Assembly: GCA_905182985.1 (NCBI GenBank)
Contig: CAJJDN010000197.1
Span: 8,543 to 72,542, forward strand
DNA length: 64,000 nucleotides
Reading direction: 5' to 3'
Source: Paramecium sonneborni
Taxonomy: Eukaryota; Ciliophora; Oligohymenophorea; Peniculida; Parameciidae
How positions within the stretch are numbered: the first letter of the stretch is position 1; every line of letters starts with the position of its first letter. Position numbers and translations under genes: made by a program. The notes under the pieces were generated by a model, which did no database searches, was not told where the DNA came from, and saw nothing but the letters and a program-made list of their open reading frames with translations. This document shows, piece after piece, positions 24,822-34,977 of the stretch.

Positions 24822-26370
24822 TCATTATTATTTGGATGCTTTTCTCTTTTTTTTAGGAACTTCTTATGGTTATTCTTCAGGTTGTTCTGGTTGTTCATGA
24901 ACTTCTTCAACAACTTTTTTAGATTTTGATTTTTTAGATTTCTTTTATTATTTGGTTAATTATTTTTCACTTTCAAAATATAGTCCTTCTCCTTTTAATT
25001 CGGTTAAGACTTCATCCATAATATCTGTATTTTTATTTAATTCACCTCCAGCAGTTAAAAACTTCAATCTTTGTTCCATTTAATCTTTTAATTTAACACC
25101 GAATTTTTCAGTAGGTTAAATTAAGAAATGATCTAATCTGGAAGCAATAGCACATTTATTGGCTAGATTTCTAATAAATAATAATAATTGATAAATAATT
25201 ACCTAGATATTTTTCCTTTATCAGTACCATTAGCTCTTCCAATATATGTACTATGATATAATAAACCATATTTAGGAGTATTTCCTCGAGTTTTTAAAGC
25301 CCTAAATAATGCTTTTTCAGCTCCTAAAATTTAAATAGTAGAAGCAGGATATTTGGCAAGATTAATTAATGATCCAGCATGAGCAATCAATTTAGCAGCT
25401 ACATTTTCACCAATTAATGCTGTAAGATTAGGGGCAATATTTGTCATTTTATTTTTTAAATATTCTTGAATATTATCTCTGAATTCAAATTAATTTAAAA
25501 CTCTTATACATAAATCTTTAAGAGTAGATAAATCAATTTCAGAAATATCTTATCCCATTGATATTTTAGCAGCTTCTACTATTTATTTTGCTAATTCAGC
25601 ATCTGTTGTAATTTCTTCAATATCTTATAAAGCCTAATCATTAATATTCTTCTTATCTCCATAAGTATCTACAATTCTTGTAAAGATACGATTATCTGTA
25701 ACAATCTTAGCTAATTCTGGGAAATGCCATGAATACCATTCTTTAATTCTCATACTTAAGGTATTAAGATCTTTATCTAATTATTCAATTATGCTTATAG
25801 CTTAAGTCACATGTTTATCTTCTCTATTAATATCCAACTTAACTTTATTTCTGGATACTTAATGTGCTAAACCTAATTAAGCTTAAATATAATCTCTCTC
25901 TTTAAAATCTTCATTTCTTAAAAATTCAACAAAATGTGTTCTAATTCCTCTAAATACTTAAGCAGTTGCTTCATTCATTTTACTCTTTAAATTCAAATAT
26001 TATTAAAGTCCAGCAGCCAATCCTTTATCGCAAATAGCAATTGAAAAACTAATAAATAATATTTCTAATAAATTACTTGTTTTTCTTTCCTACAGGAGGT
26101 AAATTGGTTGATAAGAAATCTACTAACTCTTAAGTCACAGAACCTGAATGAATTGATAAAGCATTATTTAAAGCAATTTCTGCAGAAATAAAAGGTTGAA
26201 ATGCCTAAATAAAGAATTATTATTACTTTTAAGTGACATACTTCTGTGAATTAACCAAACTCAGAGAATTGTTTTTGAATCTATTTAGATTTAACATTTG
26301 TTTCATCTATACTATCACATTAAAATAAGGCTAAACCAGCTGCTGCCTCAAATAAATAAAATGTGCTCAT
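24822..26370 (-). CDS. NOP56: Nucleolar protein NOP56 (box C/D snoRNP core)
   Basis: Core component of box C/D snoRNPs, which guide 2'-O-methylation and processing of rRNA. Order seen: NOP5 N-terminal domain ([20 protein letters not shown]), coiled coil ([34 protein letters not shown]), then the NOP domain ([59 protein letters not shown]). The NOP56-type continuation is [12 protein letters not shown] and FGVKLKEQMEQRLKF. The C-terminal tail is Lys/Glu-rich and ends [10 protein letters not shown], typical for a nucleolar protein. Short introns lie near 25,170-25,205, 26,046-26,074 and 26,200-26,240. IGRA...GKISR and the tail favour NOP56 over NOP58. Length about 480 residues. Confidence 0.92.
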
Positions 26371-26441
26371 AAATTAAATATTTAATTTAATGTTTTTTTC
26401 TATCTATTAGTAATTTTAAATTAAAAATAAATAACTCATTC

Positions 26442-27196
26442 TCAACAACATTATTTCTTCTATTTAGTTTTCATTTCTATTTTATGTTATTAATTCATTT
26501 ATATTCCAATTGGTTCAGAACTTAATTTTAAACTTGTTCTCTTCTAATATTCCTTTCCTTAATTATCTACTCCAACATAAATCTCTAAAGTCAAAATTCA
26601 TTCATACTTTCAAGCAAAACTGAAAAAGCCTTTCCTACATTTACAGCCTTCAATGATGATGTCTCCAAAAATGCCATATTATATTACAATGCTTTTTATG
26701 CTCCATCTTCAATTCTCACAACCTAATTGAAACTATTACCATACTCTTTTACTCTCTAAATCACACTTTGTCCCAATCAACATCATCATTAAATTAGAAT
26801 CTCCATGATCTCTTAATTCATCCATCCATTTCTCAACATTCAAAAATGACTATTCTTTTGTAATATCATAACATATCATTGCACCTACTGCACCTCTATA
26901 ATATGCATGAGTTATTGCTCGAAATCTCTTTTTTAATTCTATTTATACTTCTCTTAACCTGCTGTATCCCATACTTAAGCCTTTATTGTCTTTCCCATTA
27001 TATCAATATTTCTAGAAAAGAATTCAACTCCAACTGTTGGTTTACTATCATCCAGAAATGTTTGTTAAGTAAAACGATTCACTAAATTCGTTTTACCAAC
27101 ACCAGAATCTCCTACTATTATTATTTTCATCAAAATATCATAATCTTCGTCATCGTACATTTCCTTATGATTTTTAATATTTAAATCTTTATACAT
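26442..27196 (-). CDS. Rab-family small GTPase
   Basis: Vesicle-traffic GTPase. Motifs: P-loop [11 protein letters not shown], switch [13 protein letters not shown]3 [21 protein letters not shown]4 GTKCDLE, G5 ETSSLKA. It ends with a tail finishing QKKQCC, a di-cysteine geranylgeranylation signal. Two 23-nt introns (gtataaatag...aagag within GQEKF; gtatgaatga...ctttag before KIYVGVD) are needed to keep the frame. The N-terminus is extended by about 23 acidic residues ([20 protein letters not shown]) before KIIIVGDSG. The Rab subfamily is uncertain (Rab11/Rab2-like features). The same gene without its last exon reappears at 27684-28316 through the assembly duplication. Confidence 0.92.
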
Positions 27197-27682
27197 CTTT
27201 CAATCACTCTCTTACTTACTTAACAAACAACATTTAATACAAAAAAAATTAACAAATATATATCAGCATTAGCATGGAAATGTTTTACAGCATACTTGTT
27301 TCAGAACAGGTCTGTATATTATCATCATTGTCATATTCATAACTTAATTTCATACTAATTATATTTTAAAAATATTTATATTTATTATGGGATACACATT
27401 TACCTTAAATATTCCATAACTATTACTCTTATTCTCTCCTCTTATTTTTAATTCATTTATTTAACTTTATTTTCATTCTCAAATATATTATTTTAGATTT
27501 CTTAATTATAGAATAATATTTTTATTTTTCTAATATCATACCCTCAATATAGGATTAAATCTAAAATTATTAAAACAAATTCTCAGTTTCATATTAAATC
27601 AATTTGAAAGAACTAATTATTTTGATAACTTATTAAATATATTTCAACTAAAAATTCGCTAAACTAATGTTACTTATGTAAA
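26564..27682. repeat. Duplicated contig end, copy 1 (left of N at 27683)
   Basis: 1,119 bp repeated at 27684-28802 (offset 1,120). It contains most of the Rab gene plus about 485 bp upstream of it. The Rab C-terminal exon (26442-26563) is outside the repeat. Confidence 0.95.
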
Positions 27683-27683
27683 N

Positions 27684-28802
27684 TATCTACTCCAACATAA
27701 ATCTCTAAAGTCAAAATTCATTCATACTTTCAAGCAAAACTGAAAAAGCCTTTCCTACATTTACAGCCTTCAATGATGATGTCTCCAAAAATGCCATATT
27801 ATATTACAATGCTTTTTATGCTCCATCTTCAATTCTCACAACCTAATTGAAACTATTACCATACTCTTTTACTCTCTAAATCACACTTTGTCCCAATCAA
27901 CATCATCATTAAATTAGAATCTCCATGATCTCTTAATTCATCCATCCATTTCTCAACATTCAAAAATGACTATTCTTTTGTAATATCATAACATATCATT
28001 GCACCTACTGCACCTCTATAATATGCATGAGTTATTGCTCGAAATCTCTTTTTTAATTCTATTTATACTTCTCTTAACCTGCTGTATCCCATACTTAAGC
28101 CTTTATTGTCTTTCCCATTATATCAATATTTCTAGAAAAGAATTCAACTCCAACTGTTGGTTTACTATCATCCAGAAATGTTTGTTAAGTAAAACGATTC
28201 ACTAAATTCGTTTTACCAACACCAGAATCTCCTACTATTATTATTTTCATCAAAATATCATAATCTTCGTCATCGTACATTTCCTTATGATTTTTAATAT
28301 TTAAATCTTTATACATCTTTCAATCACTCTCTTACTTACTTAACAAACAACATTTAATACAAAAAAAATTAACAAATATATATCAGCATTAGCATGGAAA
28401 TGTTTTACAGCATACTTGTTTCAGAACAGGTCTGTATATTATCATCATTGTCATATTCATAACTTAATTTCATACTAATTATATTTTAAAAATATTTATA
28501 TTTATTATGGGATACACATTTACCTTAAATATTCCATAACTATTACTCTTATTCTCTCCTCTTATTTTTAATTCATTTATTTAACTTTATTTTCATTCTC
28601 AAATATATTATTTTAGATTTCTTAATTATAGAATAATATTTTTATTTTTCTAATATCATACCCTCAATATAGGATTAAATCTAAAATTATTAAAACAAAT
28701 TCTCAGTTTCATATTAAATCAATTTGAAAGAACTAATTATTTTGATAACTTATTAAATATATTTCAACTAAAAATTCGCTAAACTAATGTTACTTATGTA
28801 AA
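27684..28802. repeat. Duplicated contig end, copy 2, with a truncated Rab copy
   Basis: Starts right after the N inside the last coding exon of the Rab gene. The Rab reading (27684-28316, minus) therefore lacks its prenylated tail. It would be misread as a second, truncated Rab if the overlap is not collapsed. It continues into unique sequence leading to ASF1. Confidence 0.95.
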
Positions 28803-28953
28803 TGATATAATCAAATCTTAAGAAATATTAAGTCTAAAAAAAAACGATATTCTTAAAAAGATATAAAGATAAATGAAACCAATAATTTAATGAGAGTGAT
28901 TAAAATTAGAGATAAAATTTCGAGGGTTTATTTATTAATATTTAAATTTGTAA
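28317..28953. other. Upstream region between Rab and ASF1, no clear gene
   Basis: Intergenic between two divergent genes (also present as 27197-27682). One segment (28,380-28,450; also 27,260-27,330) is less AT-rich (agcatggaaatgttttacag). It gives short minus-strand open frames, one reading MNMTMMIIYRPVLKQVCCK. They are too short to call. Confidence 0.35.
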
Positions 28954-29602
28954 ATGGCTTTGATTAACATTACCAACATAGTTTTTGATTAAGACACATC
29001 TTTGTTTAATAGTCCTATTCAAATGTAAATCACTTTTGAAGTGATGAGATAATTAGATGAAGAAATAGAATGGAAGTATTAAAAATTATAAACTTAGACT
29101 TATTTACATAGGATCTCCAACAAGTGATAGATATGATCAAACACTTGAATAGTTTTCTATGCCACCTTTACAATAGGGAACAATGTAATTTACACTAATG
29201 AGTTGTGGTCCAAATTTTGAGCTCATTCCTAGTAAAGATGATTTATTTGGTGCTAGTGCTATTATTCTCAGTGTTAAGTATAGAAAACAAGAATTCTTTA
29301 GAGTATTTATATTAGTTCTATTTATTATTAGGTTGGATACTATGTTTATAATACTTATTTAGAACCAGAACTTATTGAAAACGATCCTCCATAAGTACTA
29401 ATTGATAGAGTATACAGACAAATCAATACTTAAGCACCAAGAGTTACAAGAATGAATATTGATTGGGAAGGCTAAATGGTTTAATTATTTGTTAATCCTC
29501 AATAAAATAATTAATCCTTCATGTTTCAATAATAACCAATTTTCAACGACATTACTAATAATCCAAATTATTTACAATAATTAATACCAGATAAAACATA
29601 AC

Positions 29603-29643
<41 letters not shown>

Positions 29644-29709
29644 TCGATTTCTGAAGGTTAAAATAATAATAATAATAACTAATACACTGATCTATAAAGT
29701 ATATTTTGA
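28954..29709 (+). CDS. ASF1: Histone chaperone ASF1 with polyglutamine C-terminal tail
   Basis: ASF1 binds H3-H4 dimers for nucleosome assembly. The core is complete: MALINITNIVFDQDTSLFNS, MQITFEVMRQLDEEIEWKLI, YIGSPTSDRYDQTLEQFS, FELIPSKDDLFGASAIIL, YRKQEFFRVGYYVYNTYLEP and a core end APRVTRMNIDWEGQMVQLF. Two introns (22 nt, gtattaaaaatt...cttag; 28 nt, gtatttatatta...ttattag) restore the frame. After about residue 155 the tail is Gln/Asn-rich, with 15 consecutive Gln codons at 29599-29643, 13 of them TAA, and ends NQYTDLQSIF. Yeast ASF1 also has a low-complexity tail, though acidic; here it is Gln/Asn. Confidence 0.92.
29599..29643 (+). repeat. TAA-rich polyglutamine repeat in ASF1
   Basis: The reading frame holds TAA CAA (TAA)12 CAA, 15 glutamines. 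A shorter AAT/TAA run follows (29,660-29,680), encoding Asn and Gln. Confidence 0.9.
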
Positions 29710-29770
29710 TTTAATATTCTAAATTCTATAGATTTCTATAATCATATCAAAAACAAAATCAAAATCAAAA

Positions 29771-30199
29771 TCATAATTATTAAATCACAAACTTCTTAAC
29801 ACTATAAGAAATTAATGGTTCCGAATTTTAGTCCTGCATAAGTACTATTTAATCTTTCTCCATCAATTCGTAATCTTCTCCCATATTTAATTTTATCATT
29901 CTTGACTTTCGTATTACTTATAGACCATTCTTACCTATTACAACCAAAAACATTTTTAATGCATATGCTTAATCATTTTAATCTTACTTAATTTCTTATG
30001 AGTTTATTTCAGGTCTGGTCATACAATTATTATATTTAACTTTCTCGGAATCAGTATATTTAAGAGAGTTTCTCATTTCAAGAGTGCAATGTTTTTTAGA
30101 TAAGGTAAAAATATTTATGTCTTTTATCAATTATTTGACTTTTATAAATTGTTATCTTTAAAAATCCCAAATATGTTTTTGAGAATCTGTTAATTCCAT
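29771..30199 (-). CDS. Small protein, 142 residues, unknown function
   Basis: Single-exon reading, start MELTDSQKHIWDFQRQQFIK. It continues with a helical basic part (LSKKHCTLEMRNSLKYTDSE), then a hydrophobic strand (ALKMFLVVIGKNGLQVIRKS) and a C-terminal part (MGEDYELMEKDQIVLMQDQN, ISYSVKKFVIQQL). No motif recognised. An alternative frame over the last 100 bp also looks protein-like (KYGRRLRIDGERLNSTYAG), so a short intron may change the C-terminus. Confidence 0.45.
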
Positions 30200-30322
30200 C
30201 TAAAGTTTAAAAACATACTCATTCTTCAGATGTAAAGGGTTTTAAAAAAATATTTATTAAATATTTTTAGGGGCTGAAAGTTTTAGGACAATCCTAATTG
30301 AATAGATTGATGCTAATAATAA
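30200..30322. other. Short intergenic spacer
   Basis: Contains an oligo-T/A region and a comparatively GC-rich patch (ggggctgaaagttttaggac). No gene seen. Confidence 0.4.
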
Positions 30323-30774
30323 TCATGATTATTTACTCTATTATGTCTATATTCTGTTTTATTTTGGTATCAATACTGTTTGTACTAATTACACAGATTG
30401 AATTTCCATTTCTTTTAATTTAACCTTGAATTTTCTTAACTCTTCAATATTCTGTAACATTTCCTTATATACATTATTCTAACTATTAAATAAGCAAATT
30501 AAACTATATAAAATTTGAATCAAATAAATTACAAATTATCTTTTGATGTTTACTATCTTAAAGATTATTCACACTTGTGTAAAAGCTCTTTACATAAGAA
30601 AATTATCTGCTTTTGTTGATTGTTATATAAATCTTCTGAAGCATTATTATAGTAATCAACATCTTCCAATAATGAAGTTACCTCATCAACTAACTCTTCA
30701 AATTTTTTTTATTCCTCATCAATAGTTCTCTTAGTTGTGATTTTCTCATATATGTGATTTAAGATCGGCATCAT
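30323..30774 (-). CDS. Small helical protein, about 140 residues, unknown function
   Basis: Start MMPILNHIYEKITTKRTIDE. Acidic helical repeats (FEELVDEVTSLLEDVDYYN; QKQIIFLCKELLHKCEQSL) are followed by a 29-nt intron (gtaatttatttg...atatag). A second coiled-coil-like exon follows (NNVYKEMLQNIEELRKFKV; LKEMEIQSVQLVQTVLIP). No catalytic motif. The family is not recognised. Confidence 0.5.
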
Positions 30775-31191
30775 TTACAAAAAATCTAATTTTTTTTATT
30801 TATTTTATTTATTATCTAATAAAAAGATTCAACAGCGCTATTATGTTCATATTTAATTAACTTTTTTATATAAAAAAGGTTATCAATATTTTAAATTATT
30901 TTATTTCTCAATTTCCATTATTATTTAATAGGACTTTTATCATCAATTTTTAATATCATTACATTATGAGAAGAAAAGTCTTTATTTTATTAATATTTTC
31001 GTTACAATATCAATTGTCTCATTAATTTATAAAGACTTTCTTTAAAAAATTCTTTTAATTTAGAAAATTAGACTTATTGAATTCAAAGCATTTTTAATTT
31101 AATTCTATCTATTATAGAAAGATTGAATTTATTAATTATGATGATATAATATTAAGTGATTATTTGTCTACATAAATATAATAATAAAATT
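30775..31191. other. AT-rich spacer with a possible plus-strand signal-peptide ORF
   Basis: Mostly oligo-A/T. From an ATG at 30966 a plus-strand frame reads MRRKVFILLIFSLQYQLSHQ, which resembles a secretion signal, and continues with mixed residues into the antisense of the phosphatase gene without a TGA. It may be a small secreted-protein gene with an unrecognised intron, or chance. Confidence 0.3.
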
Positions 31192-32190
31192 TCATTTAGG
31201 GAAAATTAAGCCAGGATAATTCTTAAATTCTCTTAATTTAATTCTTATGTCTTTATTACTAAATCTTATAGCTTTCAATATTGGAATTAAGATTAAAAGA
31301 ATCGTATCTGAGAGATCTCCTTTCCATGTTTAAATCTGAATTCCATTTTCTGGTTACAAACTAAAACATTCAGGAGTATTATCTATTATAATGGTTTTTG
31401 ATAAAAGTCTTCCTAATTTTCTTAAATCTTTTCCATAAAAATCCTTATAAATATTCGTGTGCTATCTAAAAAGAAAATAGGAAAAGTATTATTTTATTGT
31501 AAGTTTACTCAGAATTCTATTTGCATAAGATTCTAATCCTGCTGTAAAAAGTATCAATTCATAGATTCTGCTCATTTATTTTAAAAAAGTTATTAAGAAT
31601 GGACGCTAATATACCTTTTCACCATCATAATAAATTAAAGTTTCATCCATATCCAAGACAAGTGTGTAAGCCTCAGAATTGATAGATAGATGATAGCAAA
31701 CTAAATTTTGTGTTTGTAAAATGGGAAGTATTTTGTTTATAATGATTTTGGAAATTATTGAAAAGTTACTTTGATGCTATTTCAATAGTCTAAAATATTC
31801 AAGTAACTGAATTCTGAGATGGGAATGGTCAATGTGACTGAAAATTAATTGATAATAGTATACTATTAAACGATAATGAATGAAATTTAATCTAAAGTGG
31901 ACTAGATTTATAGAAGTTTCTGAAATGGTTCTTCTTAAAGTTTGATAAATTTCATCCAAATTTGATGATGCATTATAATGGTTTTAATAAACTTCTATTT
32001 GTAATTGTAGAGCAAAGAAACTGTTAAATCATGTTTAATTAGATAGTATAGAATGATGGCTATATATTCTAAATAGATATTTGTCTGAATTTCATATAAA
32101 TCTGTATCATCCTACTTAATTATAGTGAGTTACGGGAATATTAAATAATGATGTTAGTTGTTCATATTTTGGATCCTTAATAAAAGACAT
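31192..32190 (-). CDS. FCP1/SCP-type protein phosphatase (HAD superfamily)
   Basis: The C-terminal catalytic domain is complete. Motif I: LVLDMDETLIYY (DxDxT, with the nucleophile and acid-base Asp). Then RPFLITFLKQM, motif II ELILFTAGLESYANRI, RQHTNIYKDFYGKDLRKLGR, motif III TIIIDNTPECFSLQPENGIQ and WKGDLSDTILL. These phosphatases remove phosphate from Ser/Thr, classically of the RNA polymerase II CTD. The N-terminal half starts MSFIKDPKYEQLTSLFNI. It probably has a very short (19 nt) intron and another unresolved junction, because two frames look coding between 31,790 and 31,960. The start at 32190 is the first ATG of that exon. Confidence 0.8.
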
Positions 32191-32391
32191 TAATAATTAT
32201 GATCTTTTAGTGAGTTAGAGTATGAAACAACTATTATTTCTTTTGAAAGAGTCATGATGTTCAAAGGTATTTGATCGATTAACTTTATTGATGCGAGGTA
32301 ATTAATGACTTTGTATTCTTTTTCTGGTAATCATAGTAATAATGATTGAAAAATAAAAAAAAGTAATATAAATTTATAAAAGAACATCTAT

Positions 32392-33815
32392 ATGTCAAGA
32401 ATTCATTAGAGTTAAGATTATAGTTCATCACACTAAGTGACGATGTTGAGAGAGGATTTATTGGAAGAGGATAAAATTATATAATTTAGAAAAAATTCTT
32501 TGCCGTTGATGTCTGAAGATTATGGAAGACAATAAATTTAGAAAAATATATTAATAAAAATGATGGAGATGGAGTTTGATATGAATCTTACAGAGACTAT
32601 ACTCAATAGTATTAGTGATGTAGATTTTGAAACACTTGATGAGAATGTAATTTTAGATAAGGTGATATAAGCAATATTTATCATAAATGTAAATACATAA
32701 ATAATATGTATTATAAGAGCTATAAAAATGAAGATTAGTCGTAATAAAGATAACGTAGAAGTGAACTTAGAGAACAAATTGGAACATTAAGTCCCAATCT
32801 AATGAGTTATTTAGGAAATAAAAGTTTAAAAGCATCTTAATAAATTTTGATTTTCGAAACTTGTGAAATTTGTATGGAAACTATGAATGATTAAATAATT
32901 CTATAGTGTGATCATAAATTTTGTTAGTATTAATATTAAAATAATAGATTATGCTTTAAAGAATACTTAATAGATAAAATTAATAATGGATAAGTAGATT
33001 AAATGGTATGTCCATAATAAGATTGTAATAAATAATAGACAGATGAATTTATGGAATCAATTTTAGAACCAGAAATGATGTCTAAATTAAAAAAATTCAG
33101 AAAAATAAAATAATTATAATTAGATCCTGATATAGTTTGGTGTCCAAGATTAGGTTGTGAAGAAACATTGAAGAGAAATTAATCTAAAAGATTATAATGT
33201 AAATGTGGTTAAGAAATATGCCGTAAGTGTGGTAGAGAAAGACATAAGGGTAAAAGTTGTAATGATCAAATTGATAAAGATTTTAAAAATACTATTAAGA
33301 AATTAAAGATCTAAAAATGTAAAAAATGTCAATCTCCAATTTAAAAAAGTGATGGATGTAATCATATGACTTGTAAAACTTGTAAATATGAATTTTGTTG
33401 GTTATGCAGATCAGAATATACTCATAGACATTATTCTTCTTATAATATATTTGGATGTCCAGGAATGTAATTTACTCATAGAGATCCATTTAAATATCCA
33501 ATTTTATATAGAATAATAGCAATTCTTTTAATATTGATATTAGGACCCCCTTTATTTATTGTTGCACTTGTATTGGGATTTATAATTTTAGTTATTGGAT
33601 TACCAGTTATATTTTATATGAATTATGTACCTTATCATCAATTTGAAGAATATAGTTGTTGCAAAAAAACATTTATTATTATATTCTTTATTATAGTTTG
33701 TCCAGCAACATCCCCAATCTGTTTTCTACTGGTAATTTTAGGAATTGGAGTGGCTATAATAGTTGGAATACCTTATTGCATATACTTATTCATTGATTGG
33801 TTAAGATATGGATGA
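32392..33815 (+). CDS. Membrane-anchored RBR (RING-between-RING) E3 ubiquitin ligase
   Basis: Ubiquitin ligase that passes ubiquitin through a RING2 cysteine. Order: acidic N-terminal region, a 29-nt intron (gtaaatacataaa...attataag), RING1 ([20 protein letters not shown]), IBR ([35 protein letters not shown]), RING2 ([38 protein letters not shown] holds the catalytic Cys). The C-terminus has two long hydrophobic blocks ([40 protein letters not shown]) separated by a polar loop, as in membrane-bound RBR ligases such as the RNF19 type. About 460 residues. TGA at 33813 is followed 35 bp later by the next start. Confidence 0.9.
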
Positions 33816-33849
33816 TAACTCAATTTATATATTATTATATATATTTATT

Positions 33850-34419
33850 ATGGATTAAACAAATCTAAATTGGTAATGGTTAAATGAACCTAAAGAATGG
33901 AAAATTTAAGATGATCGTCTCATTTTAGTCACTTAACCATTTACAGATTATTGGTCTTAAACTCATTATGGATTTATTAAATATGATGCTCCTACTTATG
34001 TTACTAAGGTAAAAGGTGATTTTATATTCACCTGTAAAGTTAATTATCATACCAAAGTTTTATATGATTAAGCAGGAATCATTCTTTTTGAAGATAAAGA
34101 AAATTGGATTAAAGCATCTTCTGAATTTCATGATCAAAATTATTCAACTTTAGGATCAGTCGTAACAAATCTTGGTTATTCTGATTGGGGTTATTAAAAT
34201 GTTTCATCTTAATATAAAGAGTTTTATTATAGATTAAAAAGAAAAGGATAAGATTTCAATATAGAATTTTCATATGATGGAAAAGAATTCCATGAAATAC
34301 GAGTTTGTCATTTACACAAAGAAATTCATGAAACTTCTGTTGGAATCTATGCTTGTAGTCCATAAGATTCTAGTTTTTAGGCAGAATTCAGTCAAATCAA
34401 ATTAGAATTGATTTAGTGA
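33850..34419 (+). CDS. DUF1349 family protein (concanavalin-like fold), 189 residues
   Basis: Single exon. Matches the DUF1349/YesU-like pattern: NEPKEWKIQDDRLILVTQPF, TDYWSQTHYGFIKYDAPTY, FIFTCKVNYHTKVLYDQAGI, ILFEDKENWIKASSEF, VTNLGYSDWG, YYRLKRKGQDFNIEFSYDGK, ETSVGIYACSP and a final strand AEFSQIKLELIQ. Family members have a jelly-roll fold of the lectin/glucanase type. Their substrate is usually unknown; carbohydrate binding is likely but not shown. The start is the first ATG and gives family-typical length. Confidence 0.82.
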
Positions 34420-34512
34420 ATAATTATATGATATATACATTTCTGGAACACTCTTTTAATAATTATTAAAATAAATATATCTATTAAAGAGAATTTATAT
34501 TATTTTTAATTA

Positions 34513-34935
34513 ATGGATAAATTAGAATTTTCTATTGTTTGGGGAGTACCATCAAAGATCATTTACTAAGCTCTTCTTGATCCATTTGAGATTATGTAAT
34601 ATACAAGAGCACCTGCTGTTGTTGAACCAAAGGAAGGAGGATAATATAAAATTATGGAAGGAAGAATTGAAGGTGTATTTAATAAATTAGTATAATAAAA
34701 TAATAATTAGGTTGAAAATTAAGAAATCTAAATGACATGGAAATTTAATAATTGGAAATAATATTCAAATGTTACTTTAAGACTTATTGAAAGGGAAGAT
34801 AGTTGTGAATTAAAAATCATATAAACCAATTTTCCTTAAGATATTGAAAAGGTTAAATTAGAAGATGGATGGAAGAATCAAATATTCATTCCCATGAGCA
34901 AAATTAGAGGTTACCCTATTGAAGATGATGATTGA
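34513..34935 (+). CDS. AHSA1-like (Aha1 C-terminal/SRPBCC) domain protein, 140 residues
   Basis: Single exon. The profile matches the C-terminal domain of the HSP90 ATPase activator Aha1: FSIVWGVPSKIIYQALLDPF, YTRAPAVVEPKEGGQYKIME, GRIEGVF, then MTWKFNNWKQYSNVTLRLIE and a C-terminal helix DGWKNQIFIPMSKIRGYPIE. It lacks the N-terminal HSP90-binding domain of full-length Aha1, like many stand-alone AHSA1 proteins. It may act as an HSP90 co-factor or as a ligand-binding SRPBCC protein. Confidence 0.82.
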
Positions 34936-34977
34936 TCATATTTTAATGCTGTTCAAGTCATTTATTTAATTATAATT

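Noticed and set aside
26879..28205. Two identical 68-residue plus-strand ORFs
   Set aside because: Both are antisense to the Rab gene and its artefactual copy.
29581..29700. Repeat cluster considered as a CRISPR-like or tandem regulatory array
   Set aside because: It is a trinucleotide run in frame within ASF1. There are no spacers, and the organism is a eukaryote.
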